DNA of 64,000 nt. Source: Incurvaria masculella. Lineage: Eukaryota; Arthropoda; Insecta; Lepidoptera; Incurvariidae. Every line of letters starts with the position of its first letter. Position 1 is the first letter of the stretch. Positions 24,606 to 34,650 of the stretch are shown piece by piece. The DNA lies in NCBI GenBank assembly GCA_946894095.1, contig OX335643.1:4203036-4267035 (forward strand), written 5' to 3'. Made by a program: the position numbers and the translations under genes. The notes under the pieces were generated by a model. It was given only the letters and a program-made list of their open reading frames with translations, was not told the DNA's origin and ran no database searches.

Positions 24606-27600
24606 GTATTCCATTCTAAAAAACCCTCAACACCTTCTTGCAGTTAGGTATACCTGGGGGCCCATTCACGTAAGAGTGAGTTCAAATTCAACACTAAATA
24701 TTAACTCACTTTTATAAAATATTTCAGCACTTCTTGAATGTCATTTTGTTTGGTAAAAATCTGGTTTGTCTCATGAATTGTTGGAAGGTAAAATATAAAT
24801 TCCGTTGTTTAAATAATAATATTATTGTTTCCAGCAATTTTAAGGTTATGGGTGTGATAGTGCCAATTGGGTTCAGTTTGATAAGGACATAAGTAAAGAA
24901 ACATTTAATTATATTTAAAAATTACCCCAACGAGTTTCGTTAATCCGAATAATAAATATATACATGGATAGATGGTCCAGGTATAATTTCAAGATGAAAC
25001 TGTAAGTCTCTGGTGCTTTGTGTTCTCAATTAGGCAAATATTCCTACACTTTCACAAAAAAAGTTTGAACGCAGATTATGAGCTTCAGATATTTACCGTT
25101 ATAGATTTCAAATATAGTTGGACCATCAATCTATCTTTCCTCTTTTTGAAATTGCAAAATAAGTAGTAGTTAATTTTAAAAATAATAAAATATGGTTTCA
25201 CTTACGACTTTATGGAACTGAATGCAATCATGTGTTATCACTCCCTTAATATGATGGTTTTGGTTACGTTAACCTGTATAAATTGTATGTAATTAAGTCA
25301 TTCATAGTCTTCCCCCAAAAATCAGAAATAGTAGATTTTTTTTAAATAGTTGTGTAAAATTTTATTTTATGAATGTCACGTAACTTGGTGGGGGGAATTA
25401 AGAATTTGACAAAATTCATAATTTGTGCTGAGTATTCAATGTGGTATAATTGTTTTTATGTTTGTAGCCTAGTGGCGCAGGGACTGGCCTAGCGTACCAG
25501 AGGTCGGTCTTCAATGCCCCGACATGCACCACTTTCTTTCTCTTTCTGATATGAGTGCATTTCGTCACGAATGCGAGTTGCTCAAGGGTTCGGAATCCAT
25601 GTAAAACTGTAGGTCCCCATCCCCTACTAGGTAGGGTTTAAGCCCGTTGGTACCATCGCATTGGATGAAAGATGGTCGAAGCGGCAATGAAAAATTGACC
25701 GTTTTTCCTTCTAGTTCAATGTAGCCGTGCTCATAATGGGAAGGTCCTGGCATGGCACCGAATTCCTTCGGGAATGTGGTGTATTGGGCTAATATCATAA
25801 CGGTAGTTGTGTGGTATTTTAATCTATGGTGGTATTAGGCATCCATGTCAAGTTGCATAAAAAAAATGTAGTTAAGGTGGCCCTGTAAGCATTAAAAAAA
25901 TACCCTTCCCATACCAACGTAGTTTGATAATATTTAAAAACCACCGTCTCAATTTACTGGATATTTTGTATACAATGAATATTTGTGTTTGCTTGATTTG
26001 GTTTTTTTAGGGTTCAGTTTGGAACCCTTATTGGATATTGTCCTGTTATAAATACTATACTTTTTACAGCTCAGAACGATAAATATGAAAAAATACAACA
26101 CCGAGGAGAAATCATCTTCAGTATTTCAAAACTCAAAACTTCCAACTACACAAAGCAGACCGAAAAACTTCAACAGCATGACAGATCTGAGACGAAAATC
26201 TATGATTCCAAAGTGTGCACCTAAAAGTGCACCCGCAGATAAAAATTCTCATCTCCCCAAAGTTAATGACGCTTCAACAAATGCTAAAGTAAGCAATGGT
26301 GTACCCAATGTTTGTGCCGAAAAATCTGACTTGACAATGAATAAACCTTTACTTGCATCAAATATACCTGATATAATTGTTAACGAACCCACATCTTCGA
26401 TATCTACCAATGGCCCAACGGCTGCCATTGTACCCAATAAGGCCCCAAAAGTTAAATCTGACAGCAATGTACCTACACTCAAAGGTACTGGTGGCATTCC
26501 TAAACTGAACCAAAAACCTAGTGTTGCGGGTACCAAAACAGAAAAACCTAAGCAAGTTAGAAAAAGTATTGCTGTTGTCAGCAATCAGAGAAAGAGCATG
26601 GCGGCAGGACTGCCCAAGCTTGGCCCTATAACAAAAGATGTCCCGGACTCTGTGTCAAATCCTGGACAATCGAAGATAACTATGAAGAAACCTTTACCGA
26701 CCGTTCCATGGGTATCAAACGTACATGTAAAGAAGAATATGGACGCATACAAAATCGAAACTAACAAAGATAATGCTACATCTCACAAAAAGTCACTGCC
26801 TGTGAAGACTGATGGTAAAACGCCTTCCAAAATATCAGTCTTTGAAAGGCTGTACAAGCCCAAGAACCAAACAGAAAAACCTCCAGCGAGTCACCGGAAG
26901 GAGACCATCTTCGAGCAAAAGAACAGACTGGTTGCTGATTTCGCCAAAAGCAGACGATCGATGGTTCCTGCATCGGCAGCCCTAGACAACGCCGCAAAAG
27001 TTCGACGCTCAATTTCAGCAGTCCATTTCAAGAGAATCGGGAAGGGAGAACTGAAAAACTGCCACCATCGCTACTCGTCATTCGGGGATGGGTTGGATAA
27101 GGTGGATATAACAAAAATCAATGAAGACGAACCTGTGTCCAAACCGCAAGTCGTTTCGATGGTTCGTAGCGAGAAGAAAAAGACGGTGAAGTTCCAAACT
27201 GCGACTCCCCGCGCCGATGAGTTGGAACGCAAACTCAAATCGTGGCTGGAGCGCCGGGGAAAGTCTCTCGATGCCTTCCACCACCTGCGGTGCTTCGGCG
27301 TCGATCGCTTGGCGCCGTCCGAAAAGGATATATTCAATGTCGAGCCGTACGACGAGGAGAATAAGGAGAACATTGAGATCGAGGACGACGGATCGATCAC
27401 GGAGCTGATGAATGACCGCGTCAACGACTTCGAGGAGATGAAGATGAAGTGGCGACGTGCGAGCTGCTTTAACGACAGCGAAGTCTACAGCGAGTGCACG
27501 GAGGCCGGGGACAAGTCGCTGGTGTCTACGGAGACTCCGGTGATTCCTGTTGACGAGCTGCTTCTTGGCGCTTTGTCGGACCTGACGCAGCTTGTTCGCG

Positions 27601-30600
27601 ATGTAAGTTTTAAAATTGTGTTCTGACTTAATTTTTAAACACACACTGTACACGGCGTACATGTACGTATATGCGTGCAAACTTTCGCTAATCATATTTT
27701 TTTTTTTTGTTTGTACTATGTTATGTTTTTATTTACACTCATATGCCACACTAAGACATAAAAAACTTGCCTCTGGACTGACAGAGCATCTTTATGACCT
27801 CGCCTTTATTAGTTGGTCTCTTACACTAGCAGCCATAAGCTGATGCGTCTGTATTAGGTTTTAAAATTACTGAGTGCACTTATTGTGACTTGTGCGGCAG
27901 GGCTACGACTGGGAGCAGTGCGCGCGTTGGCTGCGTGCGATCCGCAACCGCAGCCCGCACGCGACCGAGCTCGCCGCCTACTGGGAGTGCCGCGCGGCGC
28001 TGGAGGAGGGCCGCGGCAACCTGCCCCGCTCGTGCCTCTGCTGGGAGGAGGCAATCGCCAAGGGCACCGAGGTGGGTGGCGCGGTGGACTACCTGGGCTG
28101 AGGGCAGCTGAAGTCCTGAGCTATGTTTCAAATTTACCTCATCGGGAAGTTAGTTTAAAATCGACTGCAATTTTTTGTACTTGTGTTGTATCGATTGCAG
28201 GATCGTAAGAAGCCTTTCTTAACGGATTAAGCTAATGAGTACTTGGTGGAATAGACCCTTAGGGCCTTTCTTAGCAGCTTGAAATCAATACCAGCATAAG
28301 ATAATCAGCACTTTAGTATAATAGGCCCTTTAAGTGTCGATTTTTTTTTTAATTTAATTTATTTATTTATAAGTTTTTGACAGGCAGCATATGCTGATGC
28401 GTCTAAATCCAGTGTTTAACTTGATAAATTTAGTTGCTAAGTGGTTTTTAATAAAACATTTTTTGTTTTTTTTTGTTTACATTCGATTTTGTTTGACATG
28501 GTTATCCAGTCTATTTTTGAATTGGTTGGTGTTTGTAGCGTTAATCACATCTTCTGGGAGTTTCAACACTTGGTGAAAATCTGGCTTAAAGTCACTATTC
28601 GGCTGGTATATTCTATAACGACTCGTCATAATCAGTCCCAAACGAGTTATAACACTAAAAATAGTTCTCTTTTCTATGGATTTAAAGTTTGTCTTCTTCT
28701 TGGCTTTTATCTCTGTGGTTGGGTCGACAGATGAGGTCAAAGAGTGTTTATACAACGTGTTCTATTAAAAAAGAAATAACCATGCCTTATAAAATCATAA
28801 ATGTATGAACGATTGTAATAATGTTGGTCTTAAATTAAAGGTTTATTATTTATAAAAATACATTTGGAAATCTTAAAAAATGGTACCCTCATCAATTTTA
28901 TTTAGGAGTTTTTCGCCATTTGATGATCTTGGGCACCAAAATCTTAAACTCCACACTTAACTATCTCATATTAACCAAGTTAATTATTTTATTACATAAC
29001 AAATTTGGTCCAAAATAGATAGCTACATGCTCTACGTAAAATCTAGCAGTCTGATAGAATTTATTGCTAAAATTATTTAATTTAGCAATTTAGCAAAATT
29101 ACGACAATAACCAAAAATACCAGGGCAATCAAAGTGAATGAAATGACTGAGTGAATAACGGCTAAAACTACAAATTGTAAAAAAAAAGACATTTGTCGAT
29201 TGCATACTCTGTGCTTTGCAGACATCTGTGGTGGAGGCGTCCCTCGACCAGTTGCTGGACAAGTTTATGCAACTCAATATCAGCCCGGAGCGAGCGCGCA
29301 AGCCATTGGACGCACGTGAGATGCTCTGCGCCAAGAATGTGTTCAAGTCTTCGCTGATACGCTTCGCCGTGCAGAATGCGAAGGCGTAAGTAGCATGATT
29401 ATTATTCTTTCATTAGTTTATTGATGTTGTCTTAATCCTTGGACTTTCTTAGGTATGTTTCTCGCTTGCCACATTAGCCTTACACTAGCCTTTTCCGATA
29501 ACGCTCAATAATTTTCATTCCGAAATCTCCGTCAATATCGACCCACCTTCGCCTTTGCAATAAGGTGGATTTTGGCACTAGATAGATAACGACCAATTGA
29601 AAGCCAGGAGGCTAAAATGTACGTAGGTATGCATTTTTTTTCTATGAAACTTGACATGAATGGCTAATAACGCACAAAGTCACGGTATGCAATACACCAC
29701 ATTCCCGAAGGAGTTAGGTGTCATGCCAGGACCTTCCCTTTATGAGCACTTATCTATAATATAATGAATTGAATAGCTGTAATAATAAGGAAAAGCTGTG
29801 TCTGCACTTTTTTTTTTCGAAAAATGTATTCTGCTTCAAAGTACTGGGAAAATAATATTTTTGTGTGAATATTTTTAACCGAGTGAACGCGAAGCGCGAG
29901 CAGATCTCCCTTTAAGCTTGGGCAAAAATGTTTTCGTATGCCTCTCCGGCTGTTCTCCTCTACAGAGTGGTCAGTCTGAGTTCTCACATAAATTGGCGTT
30001 TACGGCAATCCGATCGACTGGCAGTTTCAAATGTATGGAGAAATTGAACAGCGCTCGCAGTGGGCGTTAAGTGAACTAACATTTGCGAGTCCGAGTTTGA
30101 TTGGACAGCTTACTCAACGTTGCCGTAAATACGTCGACGTTGCCGTTTACGTCCACTCCGCGTTATCATACATTTCGGAAGCCCGAGTTTGACTTTGACA
30201 GCTTGAAGAAGTAAAACCACAGAATATCTAGTAAAAACTTGTATGGAGTTTGACGTTTTTACGGAACTTCGAAGTTACGTAAACGCCAATTTAGGTGAGA
30301 ACTGAGACTACCGGCTCAGGCATTTTGTAAGCAAGCTCGATAATTCAGTTTATGGTTTTTTTTTCGAGCCAGTTAAGAAAATTATTCAAAATAGTCACAA
30401 AAATAAACTAAAGCGTAAGAAAAAAAATCATAGGATTTTGTTTAAATAATAATAATAAAAAATCCATTTTTTTAAATTAGAAATCTGATATTACTTTCAG
30501 ACTGATTTCTAGATATAAGCAAAAACAGAGTACATGCATAAACAAATAATTCCATTTGTTTTTAGATTTCTTCATTAAGTAAAAAAAGTTCGGAAATGGA

Positions 30601-31115
30601 CACCGTTTCCGCAATGTATTTTGTATAGAAAAACATACATTAACGAAAATAAGTTGATTCCTAGGCAAGGAATCATATATTGTTAGAATGACACTACTAA
30701 TCGTCAGACTTAGTTAGTAAACTTGGGGTGCCTCGTCTAACTTTGCGATTTGGCTAGTACCAGGCCCCTAAGATGGACTCTCAAGTTCTACAGCTCAGAG
30801 AGCCACTACTTTTGCAGTAATAACAAGCCCCACATAAAGACAAGCACTACACAATGACCCGTTTCGCACTGCAGCAAGAACGAGATGGCCAAGTACACGG
30901 TGACGCCGGTCCGTCGCAGCTCGCGCATCTCGTGCACGCCGGGCGGCGCCGGCGAGCCCCCGCGGCCTCGCACCGCCGCCGGCGACACTCCGCGACCCCG
31001 CGCCGACCCGCGCACCCCCCTGCTGCAGCTGGCGTCCTCGCTGCGTCACATCGACGAGGACATCAGGAACAACTCCATGTTCGTGCCCAACAAGCTGCTG
31101 CACTACAGTCCTTAG
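24510..31115 (+). CDS. CKAP2-like spindle/microtubule-associated protein, complete, five coding exons
   Basis: Joined exons 24510-24605, 26070-27602, 27901-28071, 29222-29385 and 30875-31115 give 734 aa with all phases consistent. Visible: a charged N-terminal helix (residues 1-32); a long low-complexity, Lys/Ser/Pro-rich basic middle (33-430), typical of microtubule binders; a KEN box at 464-466; a helical block at about 544-655 with TELAAYWECRAALEEGRGN and CWEEAI, matching the TPR-like CKAP2 C-terminal region; then TPVRRSSRI at 665-673, a hallmark near the end of CKAP2/CKAP2L and a CDK-type TPxR site. Vertebrate CKAP2 proteins (about 680-745 aa) organise spindle microtubules and are destroyed by APC/C. 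Function here is by family. The start ATG lies 27 nt after an acceptor at 24483, so there is an upstream noncoding exon. Confidence 0.85.
24845..25247. mobile_element. TTAA MITE, family C
   Basis: Left TTAT(G)GGTGTGATA, right TTATCACTCCC plus TTAA; interior homologous to 911-1297. In CKAP2-like intron 1. Confidence 0.7.
25464..25866 (+). mobile_element. SINE with tRNA-like head, full length
   Basis: Starts with TAGCCTAGTGGCGCAGG (box A-like), then GGTCGGTCTTCAATGCC (box B-like), then the common body (cggaatccatgtaaaactgt, gttggtaccatcgcattgga, ttcaatgtagccgtgctcat) and an A-rich tail. Intronic in the CKAP2-like gene, sense orientation. Confidence 0.8.
26070..27602 (+). CDS. CKAP2-like coding exon 2 (residues 33-543)
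   Basis: Acceptor tttttacag|CTC, donor GAT|GTAAGT, phase 0 at both ends, 511 codons. It encodes the basic, Pro/Ser-rich linker, FERLYKPKNQ and TIFEQKNRLVADFAKSRRSM segments, and the KEN box. The internal ATG at 26085 is not the true start, because the frame is open back through the acceptor. Confidence 0.88.
27901..28071 (+). CDS. CKAP2-like coding exon 3 (residues 544-600)
   Basis: Acceptor gtgcggcag|GGC, donor GAG|GTGGGT, phase 0 both ends. It carries the best-conserved CKAP2 C-terminal helix pair (AYWECRAALEEGRGN..., CWEEAIAKGTE). Markedly GC-richer than the flanking introns. Confidence 0.88.
28250..28562 (-). mobile_element. Decayed MITE piece and 5'-truncated CR1-type LINE
   Basis: 28250-28340 is the inverse of the family I repeat at 13535-13620. 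28341-28562 matches in reverse the 3' end of the LINE at 54330-54530: coding end [20 protein letters not shown], 3' UTR, and a (TTTA)n tail. Antisense within CKAP2-like intron 3. Confidence 0.85.
29222..29385 (+). CDS. CKAP2-like coding exon 4 (residues 601-655)
   Basis: Acceptor ctttgcag|ACA, donor GC|GTAAGT, phase 2. Encodes SVVEASLDQLLDKFMQL and VFKSSLIRFAVQNAK, the segment that precedes TPVRRS in the family. Confidence 0.87.
29632..29752 (-). mobile_element. SINE fragment (tail end)
   Basis: T-run plus 'gacatgaatggctaata' through 'ccaggaccttccctttatgagcac'; truncated beyond. CKAP2-like intron 4. Confidence 0.65.
29971..30316. mobile_element. MITE, family F (TIR with AATTGGCGTTTACG)
   Basis: Left end agtctgagttctcac...aattggcgtttacg; right end is its inverse, cgtaaacgccaatt...gtgagaactgagact. 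A homologous copy lies at 40464-40749 in an ACC intron. Confidence 0.75.
30875..31115 (+). CDS. CKAP2-like coding exon 5 (residues 655-734)
   Basis: Acceptor cgcactgcag|C completes the codon left by exon 4 (GC+C). It contains VTPVRRSSRIS, a Pro/Arg-rich stretch, and LASSLRHIDEDIRNNSMFVP, ending LLHYSP and TAG (31113-31115). Its distal part is copied downstream (see 31103-31580 and 32385-32545). Confidence 0.9.
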
Positions 31116-31580
31116 CGATCGAGAAACTTCTGCAATGTCCGCTCTGGTCAAGACAAGTCTGCCGCATCCGTTTTTGTTAAGATAAGTCTCCATGATCGTT
31201 CTTGCCAAGACAAGTCTACTGTAACCATTCTCGAAAAAAAAAACTGCTGTAACTGTTGAGAACCTTCTGCCGGAACAGTTATTCTCAAGAAACCTCTGCC
31301 GAAAATCCGTTCTGACCCAGTCTACACTTCTCTGACTACAGTCCTTAGCGGTCGAGAAACTTATGCGACGTCCGTGCTTGTCGGGAAACATCGGTCATAG
31401 CCGCTCTTGTCAAGACAAGTCTGCCGCAACCGTTCTTGTGAAGACAAGTCTACTGTAACCATTCTCGAAAAAAACCCTGCTGTAACTGTTGAGAAACTTT
31501 TTCCCGAACTGTTATTGAGAATCTTCTGCCGGAACAGTTATTCTCAAGAAATCTGTGCCGAAATTCTGTTCTGACCCATA
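31103..31580 (+). repeat. Tandem duplication of the CKAP2-like gene end and 3' UTR
   Basis: 'ctacagtccttagcg' plus 'tcgagaaactt' begins at 31103 and again at 31336. The two copies of about 233 bp run in parallel (tcaagacaagtctgccgca, gtctactgtaaccattctcg, ttctgccggaacagttattc). The second copy includes the duplicated last codons and stop. Confidence 0.8.
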
Positions 31581-31718
31581 CGAAGTTCCTTTTACACAGA
31601 ACCCAAAAAGTATTTGCCTTTGAGCCTCTCATTCATAATTAATTCATTTTAATATAGCCATAGTATATTTAGGGCATAAACGACGCTACAAAAAATCGTT
31701 GCCTTTTTAATTACAACA

Positions 31719-31724
31719 AATAAA
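31719..31724 (+). promoter_or_regulatory. Candidate poly(A) signal of the CKAP2-like gene
   Basis: AATAAA about 600 nt after the stop, beyond the duplicated UTR block; others follow near 31925. The choice between them is a guess. Confidence 0.25.
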
Positions 31725-32384
31725 ACTGAAATTCTGAAAATTTTAAGCTACAAGAACTATGTTCCAGCAAACATTATTGTATATAAAGCTCTCAAACCGC
31801 TCTTTAGCACTGTAGGCGGTGTAGTTTGTGTATTTATAGATAGTATTAACATGCATGACATAGCAATTTTATTTATTTATTTTTTGACAATTTCGACTGT
31901 AGTGTGCTACCAAATGAATGCCGAATAAAAAATAAAAGAATGACATGAAAAATAACATTAACAATTAATTCGTGCCTAAAAGTGAAAGATTTTGTGTTAT
32001 CTGTGCAAGAATCCTTGTATGGGTTGGCACACAGTTAGATGTTCTTGTCGAGAAACTTCTATCGAAAATTGTTCTTATCAAACAATGTCTAATGTTATGT
32101 AATATTATGTCAACTTCTTTATTCATCGTTAAGACTTAAAATCCGGTCATTCCTTAATTTTCCTCCATTAGGTGTGTACACATTCTTGGATTTGTAATTT
32201 TTTAAGTATTCTTATCCCAGGTTCTCTAATTCTTTCTATTTAAAACCTATAAATGAATACAACATTTATCTGTTTTTGTAGGGGAAATTATTGTCTTGAA
32301 TGTGACTTATGACATTGCTATCATACACAATGATGTGTTAACTGGCCTAGACACACCTCCTAGGTGCCATGCCGTCATTATTCA

Positions 32385-32545
32385 GCGAACCGTGCACCCA
32401 TCTAACATATATGGCGTCCTCACTGCCCCACATTGACGAACGTCGGAAACAACTCCATCTTTACAACCAGCATACAGTCCTTAATGATCGGGAAAATGTC
32501 TGCCGTAACTTTTCTTGTCAAAAATCCTTTACTGTAACTTCTTGT
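32385..32545 (+). pseudogene. Degenerate copy of CKAP2-like exon 5 end
   Basis: 'gcacccatctaac...tggcgtcctcactgc..cacattgacga' parallels exon 5 'gcacccccctgct..tggcgtcctcgctgcgtcacatcgacga', then 'aacaactccat', 'tacagtccttaatgatcg' and 'tctgccg' of the UTR. The translated trace ASSLPHIDE matches ASSLRHIDE before frameshifts. It lies about 1.4 kb past the real exon. Confidence 0.75.
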
Positions 32546-33268
32546 CAAGTAAAGCATGTTGTTAACTATTTATTTACTCTATTTTTTTCTATAATATATA
32601 TTACTGTACATAATAAAAATTTCGTCTTTTTGAGAACATTTGATATTACTGTTCTTGTCAAGTAAATTTTCCATAACCTTTAAAACTTATGTTAAAAAAT
32701 ATCTTTCTTTTGTCTTCTATTTATTTCAACACTAACAGCTTAATAAAATTGTTTCCTGTCAAAATATACTGCTAATCATCCTGAGAACTGTTACATTTTC
32801 CTTGACATGTCAACTGTTAATGTAGCTGTCTATTACGGATAAAGGAGTAATATTCCGTAGAATGAATACTAGTTGGGACAGATTTCTAACAGAACCTCAC
32901 AGCCACAGAATTATAATAAGCTTATTTTCTCGCTTAACTGGTGCATAATTCTCCCCTCTACTCTTGTGTCTTGAGTTAGTTAGGGTTTCACAACATAACA
33001 AAATTGGTTATGGCTGTAACAAACCGATTTATCAAAAAAAGCATTGTGACACTGCCTGCCCTATAAGATTTTTTTTATTATTGCAGGACAATATTTAAAA
33101 AAAAGTTCTATCTTACACAGTTACCTGCCAAAAATTATAAACGGAAATCAGTCAAGTTACAAAGAATATGCAGGTTAGGTTAGGTTATTCTCAATAGAAC
33201 ATTTCGGGTGATAGATTGATTGGAACCCATTAGGTTAGGTGCCTTAGCGACTGAATGCATTGGAGTTG

Positions 33269-33818
33269 TTAAGGTGGCCCAACCCGCTCATCTCCCCATA
33301 CAAAAGGGGAAAGAAGATCACGCCCATATTTCTTGTCAGAGATCCAAAATTTTGCTCAAAATAGCTTTATTTGATCGACCTAGATGTCTGATGACCATTG
33401 GCATTGTAAAACTGTGTTTGGTATCTAAGTTATAAGGTCCGAAAGTTCGATTTTTTCGCGCGTTTTATACAATAACTTTGGAGGTGGATTACGCAATGAT
33501 AAAGTAAGAACATTTTAAAAAGATTAGTCATCAGACATAGCTTATTTAATCAAGATTTATAATATATTTGGTTATTGTTAGATTTTTGACTATAGCGGTC
33601 GTGGTTTACTTTTAGCTATAAGTCGTTTTGAAATTAAAATTTTCGTAAATCTTGCCAAATCATACGCTATGCACATTGTCTTTTTTGTGGACATGTTGCA
33701 TCTTCCTCATCACGGAGCCTGTCTTATTTTTTGAAACAGAGAAGGTCCCAGACCGCAACAGCATGGTTTTGTACCGTGCCCGCGAATGAGTTAGGCCCGC
33801 CGGGTTGGGCCACCTTAA
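33269..33818. mobile_element. TTAA MITE, family D (GGTGGCCCAACCCG ends), full length
   Basis: TTAA-AAGG-type boundary: ttaaggtggcccaacccg at the left and cgggttgggccaccttaa at the right. About 550 bp, non-coding. Relatives at 16190-16625, 39786-40000 and 62001-62671. Confidence 0.85.
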
Positions 33819-34539
33819 GGGGAGTTCTCCACACAAACGTAGTTTGGAAATCATTTTGAAGTTGCCACCAAGAACATATTTGGTATCACCTGCTCCAATA
33901 GTTCTACTATAATGTTTTTTTCACAATACTACTGAAAAATATATGAAGCTTTTCATTAAAGCACACTATAGATATTTTTTCACTGCAAAATCACACATGT
34001 AATTTTATTGTCTCTTATTGCAACTGAACTGGAGAAAACAAATGCCAAAAAATAATAATGCAAAGAACCCACAGGATTTTATTAACGCCCCAGCGTTTGT
34101 CTGCCTAAAGAACGAGGTAACATTGGTCGAGATAAGGTGAAAAATATATTTTTCGAGAAAAAGATTTTTGTTGATAATTGTCGTTGCAATGTTTGCAATT
34201 TAGTTGCTAATGATGGAATATGTACTGTATAATCTTTTTGTTTGTATAAATTAATTATATGATTTTACATTAGTTCATGTTTTTTTAATCTATTTATATA
34301 TGTATGAAAAACAATGAAACATGCATGAAACACAATAATAAAATATTGTCTGGAAAAGGAGCTTGGTGAAACCCAAGGAAAGTGATTTTTTGAAACAAAT
34401 GACAAACACTTTGGCATTGAGTCTTGCTAATCCGTACCACTGAAACTGGGTGGGGTTCCATTTTATCAAACACCAACAAAATTGTAAATAAACTTAAACA
34501 CACTGCTGGAACCAACGAGCATGAAAGGACACGAGTAAC

Positions 34540-34650
34540 TGAAACTCGTTTGTATGGGGGGCGGCGTAACCATTTTTCATTGGCGGCAGCGCCGGCTAGT
34601 GAGTTCGCTTACGACCTCGCTCACTACTGATTTTCTCAAGTTCCGATGGC
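34540..34650 (+). repeat. Interspersed repeat, family B
   Basis: 'gaaactcgtttgtatggggg', 'ggcggcagcgccggctagtga', 'ctactgattttctcaagttcc'; same family as 12660-12790 and 60110-60235. Confidence 0.55.

Noticed and set aside
25464..25540. tRNA gene
   Set aside because: Box A/B-like sequence belongs to the SINE head; no cloverleaf with anticodon arm could be completed.
27854..28208. Several long frames on both strands over the GC-rich CKAP2-like exon 3
   Set aside because: Shadows: only the plus frame with splice sites at 27901 and 28071 joins neighbours in phase and shows family motifs.
30795..31391. 198-aa minus frame over CKAP2-like exon 5
   Set aside because: Antisense shadow of a GC-rich exon running into repeated UTR.
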